Shown here piece by piece: positions 1 to 8,753 of a stretch of DNA of 64,000 nt. Position numbers and translations under genes: made by a program. The stretch's first letter is position 1. Every line of letters starts with the position of its first letter. Below the pieces are notes generated by a model, which was given only the letters and a program-made list of their open reading frames with translations, did not search any database and was not told where the DNA came from. Source of the DNA: Bradyrhizobium sp. 195 (lineage in GTDB: Bacteria; Pseudomonadota; Alphaproteobacteria; Rhizobiales; Xanthobacteraceae); contig NZ_CP082161.1 of the NCBI RefSeq assembly GCF_023101665.1, forward strand, positions 1,798,001 to 1,862,000, in the 5' to 3' direction.

Positions 1-2
1 AT

Positions 3-149
3 CGGCTGCAATACCTTGAACTTGTCGATGGTGATACGCTCAAGCGTGCGGAGAGTCCGCTGCGGCTTCCGGCGGCGCTCTGTGCCGCAGCCTACGTCGG
101 TTCGACCCGGCTGATCGATAACGTACTGCTGGCGTTGCCAAATCTGTAG
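3..149 (+). CDS. panC: Pantoate-beta-alanine ligase, C-terminal end only (runs off left edge)
   Basis: The open frame enters from the left edge and stops at 147-149. Its 48 residues contain [10 protein letters not shown] and [11 protein letters not shown], which match the conserved PanC tail in which a short strand is followed by TRLIDN. PanC joins pantoate to beta-alanine in the cytoplasm, the last step of pantothenate synthesis. Only the tail is visible, so whether the gene is intact is unknown. The next 350 bases hold a scrambled hemN fragment on the other strand, so the gene sits at a rearranged border. Confidence 0.6.
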   Translation, partial: RLQYLELVDGDTLKRAESPLRLPAALCAAAYVGSTRLIDNVLLALPNL

Positions 150-194
150 CGCAATTCAGAACCAAATCGATAAACTGTGTTCTTTTTATCCGTT

Positions 195-497
195 TCGCCG
201 GCGTCGTCGGTGTAACCCTGGAAGTTCCGACGCAGCCGCCCCTCGCGCTTCGCCGCGGCAAGATTGTCGCCGGGTAGGGCGAAGTGGTCGTAGGGCGAAG
301 TGGTCGAAACTAATGCGCACGTAGCCCGCGTCGACAAGGGTTTCCGCAATTCCGACTGAAGATGACGCACGACTTCTGGGGCAGGGCGTATTCGCCGATC
401 TTGCACTGATGCTTCTTGAAGGAGGGAATATGCGCGTAACCGAAGTCCGACAAGCGATCCGGACGGAGTTCGATGCATTTGGCGACCGTGTCTAGCA
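195..497 (-). pseudogene. hemN: Oxygen-independent coproporphyrinogen III oxidase (HemN), scrambled fragment
   Basis: Reading the minus strand from about 497, one frame gives [23 protein letters not shown], close to the HemN segment around FGYAHVP. A second frame gives [18 protein letters not shown] and a third [12 protein letters not shown] plus [10 protein letters not shown], also HemN. The frames are separated by a 16-bp tandem duplication (274-289 and 290-305), which repeats the FDHFAL coding segment and shifts the frame. The radical-SAM cysteine domain is absent and homology ends near 195. This is a dead remnant of an anaerobic heme-synthesis gene. Confidence 0.6.
274..305. repeat. 16-bp perfect tandem duplication
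   Basis: The unit GTAGGGCGAAGTGGTC occurs twice in a row (274-289, 290-305). It lies inside the hemN remnant and breaks its frame, as expected for a slipped-strand duplication. Confidence 0.9.
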
Positions 498-554
498 CTA
501 CAGTTGCAATTTTCGGGTGGTTCTGAATCTATGGGCGACCATGATTCGGGATTT

Positions 555-716
555 GATGATTGGTGGAGCGTCGGTCGAAGATACGCGACGCTGTGGGCTT
601 CTTTGTTGCGGCAGGCCAAGCAACGGATTCGTCCGCTGTTTACGCAGGAGCGGATCGCGATCTCGGCGGGGCAGTTTCTCGATGGACGTTGGGGCAACGA
701 GCCGCGCATCCCTCAC
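555..716 (+). pseudogene. IS701-like transposase, N-terminal scrap
   Basis: The plus frame reads [20 protein letters not shown] then [17 protein letters not shown] and GNEPR, resembling the start of IS701-family transposases (QRI-PLF-QER, AGAFLDGLLG-EPRKTGW). Homology stops after about 50 residues and no DDE core follows. It is a small transposon remnant; the family call rests on these motifs only. Confidence 0.45.
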
Positions 717-1468
717 AAGGAGAAGCATCAATGCCGGTCCATGTGCACAGCCAATTCGATGAAGAAGTCGTCAATCGCGAGCCGTGGCGGGGGCGCTGAC
801 CAAGACCATGAGTCTAGCAGGCACATAAGCCTCTGCGTGGCTTCCATGATCAAAGTGTTTATGTCGGCGTCTACACCGCGATGTCGGTTGCCACAAGCTT
901 TGGCAGGCTACGCAAGCCCAGAGTAACCGGGTTGCAAGCCCATCGCCTCGCATTGAGACCGATTGCGATCGGCAAGATGGAATTTCATCTCGTTGTCAGC
1001 TTTGCGACTGAGCCATATTGATTTGTCGCGGATATGACTGCGGAAGGCGAGGCCGCGTTGGCGCGCTGAAGGGCGCCACGGAATCGTAATGCGCGGTCTC
1101 GAGGCGCACTCGGGTGCTTCGTGCTCCTTCAGTGCGCGACCGCACTCATCAATCAGCAAGTAACAAGCTTGTTGAGAGCCCCAACGCTCCATGCCTAGCC
1201 GGCACAGTTGCCGATCGTATCGAGTTCGGATCGAGACGTCACGTGCGTTTTCGCGGTGGCATCGTATTTGCAATCAAAGATGTCGTCGCGGATCGAACTA
1301 GAAGAGTGACGATCGACGCGATCCGATATCACGCGCTGAACCGTCCGGCATGGCGGATTGCGCCAACAAACGATGTCCTCTCGACCGCCGAACCTGCGCA
1401 CTCTCTGTCGCTCGGGAGTCCGTCGCTGGTACAGCGCCCGCGGGTCGTCTATCAATAAGGTCCCTGTC
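717..1468. other. Stretch with no recognisable gene
   Basis: Several overlapping open frames exist on both strands but none shows a known domain, a good start with ribosome site, or agreement between neighbouring frames. It is probably decayed DNA upstream of the transporter gene. The last 60 bases should hold that gene's promoter, but I see no clear -35/-10 pair. Confidence 0.5.
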
Positions 1469-2605
1469 ATGGCGTCTGCTGGTCAACCATCCTCTCGGTT
1501 AGCAACGCGTCTTGCATTCTTCGTTCCCGGGTTTGGCTTCGGGGCCTGGGCCCCGCTCGTACCATTTGCGAAAGACCGGCTGGCGGCCGATGACGGCGTG
1601 CTTGGCCTACTACTGCTCTGCCTGGGTGCTGGATCCATCATCGCGATGCTTCTGACAAGTGTTTTGAGCGCCCGCTACGGCGTCAGGCTGATCATTCTTG
1701 TGGGTGGGCTTAGTCTCGCGATCATCCTGCCGTGCCTCACGACAGCTAGCATGTTGGCGCTCGGCGTCGCGCTATTCGCCTTAGGCGCCTCGATAGGCTC
1801 GATTAGTGTGGCCGCGAACATTCATGCGATCGAGGTGGAGCGCACGGCGGAGTGCCCGCTGATGTCCAGCTTCCACGCTCAATTCAGCATCGGGGGACTT
1901 GTGGGGTCTGCAGCCATGACCGCTTTTCTCTCGCTGCAGATTGACGCATTTGTTTCGACTGTGGTCTGCTCGGGATTGATAGTGATCGCGATCATGCTGG
2001 CGTGGCCGCGATTGGTGCCAACGGCGCAGGCGGACCAGGGACCGTCGTTCATTCTGCCGCGTTCCATCGTGCTCCTTCTAGCCGCGATTGCGGCGATCGC
2101 CTTCCTTATCGAAGGCGCGATGCTCGATTGGGCTGCCTTGTTGGTCGTCGGCGCTGGTCTTGCTCCAAAGACGCAGGGCGGCTTAGCGTATGTACTGTTC
2201 TCCATAGCCATGACGGTGGGACGCCTTGCTGGCGACGCCGTCGTCGAACGCGCGGGGGACCGCGCGACACTTATGTTCGGAAGTCTACTGGCCTTGGCAG
2301 GTTTCGGAGCTCTGCTGGCCGCACCGGTAGCCGTCATCGCCATGGGCGGCTTGCTGCTCATTGGTCTTGGCCTATCGAATGTCGCCCCAATTCTGTTCCG
2401 GCGCGCCGGTACGCAGGAGGCGATGCCCGTTGGTCCGGCGATTGCCGCGATCATGACGGTTGGTTATGCCGGAATTCTCATTGGACCGGCTGGTATCGGG
2501 TTACTGGCCAAGTACGTGGGACTGCCGGCCGCATTTGGGGTCCTAGCCGGGCTCATGTGCCTCGTCGTGCTCTTGGCGCCCATCGTGACGGCGAACACAC
2601 GGTGA
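1469..2605 (+). CDS. Major facilitator superfamily transporter (YbjJ-like)
   Basis: The 378-residue product has about twelve hydrophobic segments spread over its full length, typical of an MFS permease of the inner membrane. The motif MSSFHAQFSIGGLVGS near residue 132 is characteristic of the YbjJ/fucose-permease-like branch, whose substrate is unknown here. I chose the ATG at 1469 (MASAGQ...) because AATAAGG precedes it and upstream residues are arginine-rich and not membrane-like. The gene appears intact and stands alone; it is the only clearly complete long gene left of the first island repeat. Confidence 0.85.
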   Translation: MASAGQPSSRLATRLAFFVPGFGFGAWAPLVPFAKDRLAADDGVLGLLLLCLGAGSIIAMLLTSVLSARYGVRLIILVGGLSLAIILPCLTTASMLALGVALFALGASIGSISVAANIHAIEVERTAECPLMSSFHAQFSIGGLVGSAAMTAFLSLQIDAFVSTVVCSGLIVIAIMLAWPRLVPTAQADQGPSFILPRSIVLLLAAIAAIAFLIEGAMLDWAALLVVGAGLAPKTQGGLAYVLFSIAMTVGRLAGDAVVERAGDRATLMFGSLLALAGFGALLAAPVAVIAMGGLLLIGLGLSNVAPILFRRAGTQEAMPVGPAIAAIMTVGYAGILIGPAGIGLLAKYVGLPAAFGVLAGLMCLVVLLAPIVTANTR

Positions 2606-2639
2606 ATGCGTTTGAAACGTGACAGAGCGGCACCTCGCG

Positions 2640-2838
2640 CGCGAGAGAAGCTTCGATCGTGGCTTGTCTCTGATCGAGCAGACGGCAATGAGTTGGCTAG
2701 CTGATATCTGCCTGGCGCCGATGATCGGCTACTTTTTGCTGGCCCCAAAGCGGTGCGCTTCTCCGGAAGTGCTTCAGGCCCGGCGATTGGTGGTCCGCGC
2801 TCTTCCAGAGATCTGCCTTCATGCCTACGATGGGTCGC
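2640..2838 (+). pseudogene. Glutathione S-transferase, C-terminal remnant with frameshift
   Basis: One plus frame gives WLADICLAPMIGYFLLAPK, close to the GST helix with ADL-LAPM--Y. About 30 bases on, another frame gives GDWWSALFQRSAFMPTM, which matches the usual GST ending WW--L--RPSM--T. One frameshift separates the pieces and the thioredoxin-like N-terminal domain is missing. A dead fragment. Confidence 0.5.
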
Positions 2839-2953
2839 TTGATGCGCTTGCTGTTCGCCCAATCATTGTTTCATCCCAGGCTTCTATACCTGAGTGAATC
2901 CGCGCTTTCGGCTGTTCGCAAGCTCGAGTTTTCAACCCGATTGCGCAAAGCGG

Positions 2954-3323
2954 ATGTTCGCCAAGATCGCCAACTCCCCGTACTCCGGTGGTCGCGGCGA
3001 CTACTGGGTCAAGACCACCTCCGCTCATCGCGAGACGCTGGCCATTGCTGGCTTCGCCCTGGACGGCAGCAAGTGGGACGGCATCTTTGTCGGTCGGCAC
3101 AAGGGCGACGGCTTCATCTACGCCGGCAAGGTCGACCACGGCTTCGACACGACGTCGGAGACCGAGCTGCGGAAGCGGCTGAAGCCGCTGATCAGGAAGA
3201 CGCAACCCTACACCAAGAGGGTCGTACATCGCCGCATCTGGGTGGAGCCCGAGCTGCTGGCCGAGGAAGTCCGCAGAGGGCAAAGTCCGGCACCCCTTCT
3301 TCAAGGGCCTTCGGGAGGATTAG
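2954..3323 (+). pseudogene. ligD: ATP-dependent DNA ligase (LigD-type), C-terminal OB-fold remnant
   Basis: The frame contains RGDYWVKTTSAHRETLAIAG, DGIFVGRHKGDGFIYAGKV and LIRKTQPYTKR, the OB-fold end of bacterial NHEJ-type ligases. Near 3265 the frame is lost; a +1 frame resumes with KSAEGKVRHPFFKGLRED and stops at 3321-3323, exactly the family's usual tail. A short deletion between the two parts and the missing catalytic domain show that it is non-functional. Confidence 0.7.
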
Positions 3324-3325
3324 TG

Positions 3326-3640
3326 ATGGCCTACAAGCGAGGCGCGCGCGAGATGATGGCACAACGATTAGGGCCGACATGGGTCAGCCATGAGCACGTC
3401 CCTGACGTCCACACCGGCGAACCATGGTCCGAGATGGCGGTCGAAGACTTGCAGGCCGCGTGGAAGACGGGTGCAAACCTCGAAGAGTTGAGCACATACC
3501 TTTGCCGCGACTGGGAAGACATCACCGAGAAATGCAAGGAGCTTGGTCTTGATCTGATCTATCAGCCGCAGCGCCGTCAGGGCTATCTCCAAAAATGGAA
3601 GCGCCAGGAGGAGAAGAAGTCCAGCGCGGGAGGATCGTGA
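3326..3640 (+). CDS. Conserved rhizobial hypothetical protein (104 aa)
   Basis: ATG at 3326 lies two bases after the ligD remnant stop, in a different original frame. The product is charged and soluble, with WSEMAVEDLQAAWKTGANLE followed by a basic tail (QKWKRQEEKK). I recognise the sequence style of common small Bradyrhizobium proteins but not a function. Its stop overlaps the GTG start of the next gene, so the two are probably co-translated. Confidence 0.6.
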   Translation: MAYKRGAREMMAQRLGPTWVSHEHVPDVHTGEPWSEMAVEDLQAAWKTGANLEELSTYLCRDWEDITEKCKELGLDLIYQPQRRQGYLQKWKRQEEKKSSAGGS

Positions 3641-3849
3641 AGATGGCTCGCCTCACCCCCGCCGAGCAGATCGAGCAGAGCTACGACGACACCATGAAGG
3701 CGCTGGCCGACTATCTCACGCGCGAGCGCGACGCGGCGACCACCATCGACCGGCTAATCCAGATCCTTGATCGCGACAGCCTCCGCGGCGCCATCACGGA
3801 GGTCCTGGTTGACGCACGCGTGCATCCAAGACCAAGGCGTCGCCTTTGA
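3637..3849 (+). CDS. Hypothetical protein, helical (70 aa)
   Basis: GTG at 3637 overlaps the upstream TGA (GTGA), an arrangement that couples translation; ATG at 3643 is the alternative start. GGGAGGATC precedes it. The product is largely helical and acidic with a basic end (HPRPRRRL). No domain recognised. Confidence 0.5.
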   Translation: MKMARLTPAEQIEQSYDDTMKALADYLTRERDAATTIDRLIQILDRDSLRGAITEVLVDARVHPRPRRRL

Positions 3850-3898
3850 GTGCGACGGGATAGGCCCGCCAGCGTGAACCTGCACCCGCAGAAGAGGC

Positions 3899-3918
3899 CC
3901 GCCAACTGAGGCGGCCTT
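3899..3918 (-). terminator. Hairpin repeat, copy 1 of the TAAGGCCGCC family
   Basis: CCGCC and GGCGG arms enclose AACTGA. Read on the minus strand it is TAAGGCCGCC-TCAGTT-GGCGG. It lies 33 bp beyond the stop of the small membrane peptide at 3951-4043 and probably ends its transcript. Six related copies lie at 32.1, 32.8, 32.9, 35.4, 39.2 and 39.5 kb. Confidence 0.6.
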
Positions 3919-3950
3919 ACTCTCTGTCCATTCGGAGATTTTCGGGCGCC

Positions 3951-4043
3951 TTAGAGGCTCAGCACCAGCATATACGCGAGGACCGTGGATAGAGCGCCCA
4001 ATCCAACGATGGTGATTATGAAAACGAGATCTGGCGCCGTCAC
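3951..4043 (-). CDS. Single-pass membrane peptide (30 aa)
   Basis: A GTG start preceded by GGGGGG opens a 30-codon frame whose product is almost one continuous transmembrane helix (LVFIITIVGLGALSTVLAYM). Similar tiny membrane peptides occur at 32792, 34679 and 31443. Function unknown. Confidence 0.5.
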   Translation of the reverse strand: MTAPDLVFIITIVGLGALSTVLAYMLVLSL

Positions 4044-4085
4044 GCTGCCCCCCATTTGGTTTCTAAATCACCTGAATCTTACGCT

Positions 4086-4286
4086 TTACTCCGGCGGCTG
4101 CAAGCCGGGCGACATAAGCCATTCGGTCATGTGAGCGCCAACCTCGTTTTGTCGGGCTCTACGCAGTAAGGCTTCCCGCTGCGGTCCATGCGGGAGCTTC
4201 TTGGCTTGCTCGCGTAGGCTCTTCGCTTCTTCGGCAAGTCGTTCTTCCAAGGGCGAAGACTGGCTAAATCGGCGGCGCGCTCCCAT
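4086..4286 (-). CDS. Conserved small rhizobial protein, paralog of 39739-39942
   Basis: ATG at 4286 has an excellent ribosome site (GGAGGAAGGCC). The 66-residue product carries LEERLAEEAKSLREQA, LLRRARQNEVGAHMTEW and SPGLQPP. The minus-strand gene at 39739-39942 has the same pattern with LEERLAEQAAKLKALA, LLRRARLAETGAHLSYW and SPGLRQTE. The pair straddles the left island repeat, so the family exists inside and outside the 37.7-kb unit. Function unknown. Confidence 0.7.
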   Translation of the reverse strand: MGARRRFSQSSPLEERLAEEAKSLREQAKKLPHGPQREALLRRARQNEVGAHMTEWLMSPGLQPPE

Positions 4287-4319
4287 GGCCTTCCTCCATG
4301 ACGTAACCCGGCAATTCAA

Positions 4320-4671
4320 ACGCGAAAGTTCCGGGCCGGTTCCTCAAATCAGGCCACTGTGATTTTCAAACTAGGCCACCGCGCTCGGAAACAGGCCAGT
4401 ACCCGAGGCAGCATGAGAACATTCCGCAAAACGAGAACAACGGGCTTCCATCAGGTGCGGCGGCGTCCGAGCCCCCGCGGATATGTTATGTAGGCCGCAG
4501 GTGCTACCTTATGACAGCTCCTGCGGCTGGTGCCGCGACGTTCCGCACGATCCGCGCGGCACGCCAAGTTGCTAGCACACAGGCCCGCTAGCGTGAACCG
4601 GCTCTCCCGAAACGGGCTCGCGTCAGCGAGATTGAGCTTCTTTTGGAGAGCCCTGATCATGTCCTCGACGC
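4320..4671. other. Stretch with no recognisable gene
   Basis: Short frames only, none with convincing codon use or starts. It lies downstream of the frameshifted antitoxin gene. Confidence 0.4.
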
Positions 4672-4946
4672 TCACTTGCCGCCAGTGCGTGGAACTAGTT
4701 TGATCTGCAAGCCCATGGCGGTGAGCACACTGAGAACTGTTGAAAAATTCGGAAGCTGTTGGTCGCCGAACGCGCGATAGATGTTTGTACGCTGCAGTCC
4801 AGTTTTTTTGAGAGTTCTGAAATGTTGAAATGTCTGAGCGCCTGCCCGATCGCTTTGCAAATTGTGTGAGGTTCACCCGAAGCGAATGCCTTGTTAAGCT
4901 CAACGGCGAGCTGCGAAGGGACGACTGGCCTGAAGGTCTTTGTCAT
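4672..4946 (-). pseudogene. HigA-type addiction-module antidote protein, frame broken at an A7 run
   Basis: The first frame (from ATG 4946) gives MTKTFRPVVPSQLAVELNKA and AIGQALRHFNISELSKK; the -1 frame then gives KKTGLQRTNIYRAF, LPNFSTVLSVLTAMGLQIKL and a stop at 4672. Together they form one helix-turn-helix antitoxin of the probable-addiction-module-antidote family, about 90 residues. The join is an A7 run (plus-strand T run 4803-4809) in phase as A-AAA-AAA, a classic -1 slippery heptamer. It could be a mutation or real frameshifting. No toxin gene is visible beside it. Confidence 0.6.
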
Positions 4947-5009
4947 TCGAGCCTCCCAAAGAAGATGGCCGGCTCTAAGAGCCGGCCCCTGTTCTTTTTA
5001 AGAAGCTGC

Positions 5010-5720
5010 TCAGTACCTCGCGATCATCGGACCGCCGAACTTGTAGTTCAGGCGGACGAGGCCCATGTCAACGTCTTGGCGGATGCGGTCGCTACCTGCG
5101 AAGGCTCCAGCCGGCGTGGTGAAGTCGATCGTGCGATCGCCCAAGAAGATATGGTTGTACTCGATGCCAACCGACCAGTTCGGAGCAAAGCCATACTCGA
5201 GGCCCGCGCCAACGGTGCCACCCCAACGGGTTTCACGCGCCGACGACAAGAGCGCGCCGGTCGGAATGTCGAACACATCATACTTGTCGCCGACGACCGC
5301 GGCGCCGCCCTTGACGTAGAGCAGAACATTATTCCAAGCGTATCCGACCTGCCCGGTAATCAGACCAAAAGAGTCGATGCGAGAGCGATTGCGATCAGCG
5401 CCGAACGCCAAGCTCGTGTTGTCGCCTCTGAAGTCAGCCCAGTTGCCTTGGCCTTCGAAACCGAACACCCAATTTGCCGACTGCCAGCGATAGCCAATCT
5501 GACCACCGACCGTGCCCCCGACAGCATTGTGGCAACCCTCGCCGACCAGAGCGCCTGGGACTCCGAAAATGCCTGCTGCATCCACAAAATCCCAGCACTT
5601 GTGGCTTGAACCGCCGCCGCCGTTGATGCCGATGTAAAAGCCGCTCCAGTCGTAAACAGCAGCAACCATCGGAGGCGCCTTCGTATATGGCCGCGCGGCC
5701 AGATCCGCCGCAGCGAATCG
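5010..5720 (-). pseudogene. Omp25/RopB-like outer-membrane beta-barrel, 5' end damaged
   Basis: The 220-residue frame from ATG 5669 reads YDWSGFYIGINGGGG, alternating strands such as GGTVGAGLEYGFAPNWSVGIE, and ends LVRLNYKFGG, all typical of rhizobial Omp25-like porin-fold proteins. The mature N-terminus (AADLAARPYTKAPP) precedes that ATG in the same frame, but no signal peptide or start follows upstream; continuity is lost one codon earlier (NPIR in another frame). Without a signal sequence it would not reach the outer membrane, so I treat it as broken. Confidence 0.75.
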
Positions 5721-6070
5721 GGTTCTTCGTTTCCATGCCCACGACAGGCAGTAGCTTGCTCTCCGACCGAGCTACTAGGAAATGTGCGATGACGATCCCC
5801 TCGGTAATTTTGTCTCCAATTGGAGACAATCCTCATCCAGTCGAGCGCCCACACGCTTAACCATCCAGACGGACTGCCGATCCGCCTGAAGCTTGCCAGG
5901 CACGAAACACCATGTGCCCATTTCGACTTTAAAAATATGGATCCTCAAAAGAGCGAGGACGTGGTTGCGTCGGCATTGAGCACCTCCGCCAGTGCAGTCC
6001 GCCTCGACGAGGACCTTTATGGCCCGGACATTTCTGCGGCGAGCGATCAGCTGGGCCAGTCGCGCCCGGC
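5721..6070. other. Stretch with no recognisable gene
   Basis: It holds the damaged 5' region of the porin gene and short open frames without domains. Confidence 0.4.
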
Positions 6071-6330
6071 TTGGCTTTCATCTTCTGCTCGAGGCCGCAG
6101 ACCTTCTTCGAAAGTTGGCCGGCGAGCGATGCCGGCGAGTCGCTGAAGGCTGTGCTTCGCAGATTAAGCCGCAGGCTCGATAGTTGGTCCGAAAACCGCA
6201 TTCGAGATGTCTGGCACCGGGACCCCCGAGTGAAGATCCGGGCCGATGAGGTCAGTCAGCTGCGTGCGCTCGTAGAACCCAAGCGCAAATCAGAGACTGT
6301 CCATGATCTTGAAGAGCTTCGAGCTACTAC
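6071..6330 (+). pseudogene. Decayed paralog of the hypothetical gene at 20204
   Basis: The frame RRLSRRLDSWSENRIRDVW, then DEVSQLRALVEPKRK and HDLEELR, aligns with RRVGRQLKDWSPSRVRDIW, VELEQLRALTKRR and DALEELR in the intact 132-residue gene at 20204-20602. The upstream part (EAADLLRKLAG) is in a different frame, so at least one frameshift is present. It ends 320 bp left of the first island repeat. Confidence 0.65.
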
Positions 6331-6653
6331 GCGGCGGCCTGCGTCGCCGCTCGGTGAGGTTTTTGAGGGGCGGAAAGTGTATACTTTCAACTTGTCTGCC
6401 GTCGCCATCGGTCTTACCGACGACGTCGAACGAAGCCGCTAAGGTCGTGAGCGGTAACCCAACGTCGACCGTTATGGCTGCACGATGTGCCATCGCGGAT
6501 GGGTGACGAGTACCGCGGATACGCACTGGCAAACGAGAACCCGTCAGCCCTATGTGGCTGGCCTCGCCTCGCTTCGTGCCCCTGTTGTGCCCCAACTTTT
6601 TTGGGGCACATACTTGGAGACCGCGTCGCTAAATGGCTGATCCAAAGGGATAA
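6331..6653. other. Border stretch with a strong dyad
   Basis: No gene is seen. A perfect 10-bp dyad, TGTGCCCCAA (6586-6595) and TTGGGGCACA (6601-6610), lies 44 bp left of the att repeat. A related dyad (TGTGCCCT...AGGGCACA, 44538-44569) lies right of the other repeat. They may be integrase or accessory-factor sites. Confidence 0.4.
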
Positions 6654-6699
6654 ATGGTGGGCGCACAAGGGATCGAACCTTGGACCTCTCCCGTGTGAA
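6654..6699 (-). repeat. Island attachment repeat: 3' part of tRNA-Val(CAC), copy 1
   Basis: On the minus strand this is the last part of a tRNA: anticodon loop TTCACAC (anticodon CAC), stem GGGAG, T-arm CAAGG-TTCGATC-CCTTG and the acceptor end TGCGCCCACCA. The 5' half is absent, since the sequence diverges right after the loop. The same 46 bp recur without mismatch at 44358-44403. Use of tRNA 3' ends by P4-type integrases and the presence of a 45-bp tRNA-Val repeat at the Bradyrhizobium symbiosis island are established. It is not a working tRNA gene. Confidence 0.92.
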
Positions 6700-6909
6700 G
6701 GCCAATCCTGCTATTGATGCGATTTAACAATTTCCAGGCCGGTTCAAGTTCCCCGTTTTTTCCCCTGCTTCAGAGAGCCTACCTTATCCGGCCCGGGGAC
6801 CAAGAATGGCCTCGAGACATCGTGCGGCTATCCCACGGGTCTATGGCAGTCCTGGAGCGTCTGCCGGGCGGCGGGCACTTCTCCGGGGACGGGCCCGGCA
6901 AGCCCCTAA

Positions 6910-7291
6910 GCACTGGCAGCAATGGCCGCGGTGATCATCCGCATGAACAAGGCCCGGGTGGCGGCGGGCGGCCACCGTGGGCAGATCGCACGTTGGGCAG
7001 GGATGTTGTGCCGCACGGCTTCGGTCGACCTTCGACTGGCGCACCGAACAGACCGGCTACTCGAACGAGATGTCCGAGATGGCCTTGGCGCACACCGTCC
7101 CCGACAAGGTCGAGGTGGCCTACCGGCGCGGCGACATGCTGGAGAAGCGCCGGCGGATGATGGCGGATTGGGCGGCGTTCTGTGCGGGGACGGTGGCGGT
7201 CGAAGGGAGCAACGTGATCACTCCCAATCGCCGAGATAGTCCTTTTGGACTAGTCGGGAAACTGCTTGCGCGAGGCGTTGGAACCTCTTAA
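6910..7291 (+). pseudogene. P4-type tyrosine integrase, C-terminal remnant
   Basis: The frames give AAVIIRMN, then PHGF, then TEQTGYSNEMSEMALAHTV and KVEVAYRRGDMLEKRRR, the catalytic end of DUF4102-type island integrases (HGFRSTFRDWA, NE--EMALAH--G-KVE-AYRRGDL-EKRR). At least two frameshifts interrupt HGF-RSTF and the N-terminal two thirds are gone. Position and direction relative to the att repeat are the same as for the intact integrase at 44.7 kb, so it marks an older island insertion at the same tRNA. Confidence 0.75.
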
Positions 7292-7342
7292 CGAGTTTGC
7301 GCTATCCCATTGGAACGGAACAAGGCAGACCGGGTAATCGGA

Positions 7343-8155
7343 ATGGACTGGGAGCCGGCGCACGCCGACCATTCGATCGATAACGTTAGTGTGCTGTTCA
7401 CATTCACGGAGCCGGTTGACGCCGACTCTTTCGACGAGATCGTTATACCCCTTCGAAAGGCAGCGACCGCGCACCGATTCAACAACCGGGTTGAAGGGCA
7501 AGAAGCTTCCGAAATCTCACTCCCCGCCACGCCCGGACAGCCGGTGATGATCAACATCGGAGCGGTGCCGATGACCCGTCGGGTAGCTTTTCAGCAAGCC
7601 GCGGACAATGTGGTGTCGTCGGAATTTAGTATGGGCGTCGCATCCTTCACGATGTGGACGACCCGCTATCGGCGCTGGGCGAATTTCTTCTCAGAACTGA
7701 GCGATCTTTACACTGCGATCGACGGCGTCTGGCCGCTTTCGAAGAGAGTAAAGTCGATTAGGCTGCAATATGTGGATCGCTTTCTTTCCGCGCCGGGAGG
7801 GGCGAGCCACCTGGAAGTTCTTGCAGAGCAAAATCCGACGTTTCTCACAATTCCACAGGCCGACCCAACAGCGGCGTTTCACGTCCATACTGGCTGGTTC
7901 AACTACGATGCCAGGCCCGGATGCCGCCTTCTGACAAACGTCAACATTGATGCGGGAGATGTAAGGGCGCAATTAGGGCGGGAGCGGCGCAATATGTCCT
8001 TTTTGACCCTGATGCAGTTCGAGTCTTTGGATGCATCGTTGGAGGACCCTCTTGCGCAGGCTGATCAATTGCATCAGAGGTTGAAACTTCTGTTTCGACA
8101 GCTTATTTCTAGACCTGCGGCGGCCCGAGTCGGCCTCTCGGAGCACCAACCATGA
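7343..8155 (+). CDS. TIGR04255-like family protein
   Basis: The 270-residue product has the features of the sporadically distributed TIGR04255 family: a central MGVASFTMWTTRYRRWANFF segment, then KSIRLQYVDRF and LLTNVNIDAGD, and a helical C-terminus (LHQRLKLLFRQLI). Molecular function is unknown. I prefer ATG 7343 to the TTG at 7310, but no strong ribosome site decides it. Its stop overlaps the start of the next gene (ATGATG), so the two are coupled. It is the first intact gene after the left island repeat. Confidence 0.65.
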   Translation: MDWEPAHADHSIDNVSVLFTFTEPVDADSFDEIVIPLRKAATAHRFNNRVEGQEASEISLPATPGQPVMINIGAVPMTRRVAFQQAADNVVSSEFSMGVASFTMWTTRYRRWANFFSELSDLYTAIDGVWPLSKRVKSIRLQYVDRFLSAPGGASHLEVLAEQNPTFLTIPQADPTAAFHVHTGWFNYDARPGCRLLTNVNIDAGDVRAQLGRERRNMSFLTLMQFESLDASLEDPLAQADQLHQRLKLLFRQLISRPAAARVGLSEHQP

Positions 8156-8715
8156 TGCCAGCTTCTGAAACGGCGGTTGCGGCGTATTTCGCTGGTGCTG
8201 AGGCCGGCGTGACTTGGGGCGCCTCGAGATCTGTTGCAGCGCATATTCGCCCTTTGCAGCCGGTGCCCACCGGCAATGTCATACATTTCCGCACGAAGCA
8301 GCCGACGCAAGTTCTTCCGGACGAGGAGAATACCGCTGGCACAGTGAAGACGCTTTCCGCTTTTGCTCCCGCCGAGACAGTGGCCGACGCAGCGGTGGCG
8401 CAATTGTTAAAATTCAAAGAGATGCCGGCCGATTGGGATGGCTTCGGCGCCGCAAGGCCGGTGAAGGCGTCCGTCGATGCCGCGCGCGAGTTCGTTCGGT
8501 CTCTTGCGCCGAACAGTGTCGTGCCTCAGCCCGCGTTACACGCCGACGGCAATGCGATTCTATTTTATCGAGCCGACGATATTTATGCTGAACTAGAATT
8601 CGTCGATAAGACGATCGAGTTTTTCGCGCGGCGGGGCGACAGGGAATGGTCAGACGAATTTCAACTTGGTATGCCTCTGCCTGCAGCGCTTTCAGAAATT
8701 GGTTTCTCGATCTAA
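8152..8715 (+). CDS. Hypothetical protein, TIGR04255 cassette gene 2
   Basis: A 187-residue soluble protein with an Ala-rich N-terminus, a middle LLKFKEMPADWDGFGAARP and an acidic C-terminal region. The phrase W-GFGA-P followed by A--FV resembles short proteins often placed next to TIGR04255 genes; I cannot name a function. The 4-bp overlap with the upstream gene suggests a fixed pair. Confidence 0.6.
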   Translation: MMPASETAVAAYFAGAEAGVTWGASRSVAAHIRPLQPVPTGNVIHFRTKQPTQVLPDEENTAGTVKTLSAFAPAETVADAAVAQLLKFKEMPADWDGFGAARPVKASVDAAREFVRSLAPNSVVPQPALHADGNAILFYRADDIYAELEFVDKTIEFFARRGDREWSDEFQLGMPLPAALSEIGFSI

Positions 8716-8753
8716 AAGACCCAACCGGTTGTCGTAAGGCCACCCGAGATCCC

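Noticed and set aside
908..1470. Regulator gene upstream of the MFS transporter
   Set aside because: The minus-strand frames here show no helix-turn-helix or other recognisable pattern.
4830..5609. 259-codon plus-strand open frame
   Set aside because: Antisense to the Omp25-like frame, which has a recognisable barrel sequence.
6654..6699. A functional tRNA-Val gene
   Set aside because: Only the 3' part is present here and at 44358; the D-arm and the 5' acceptor strand are absent.
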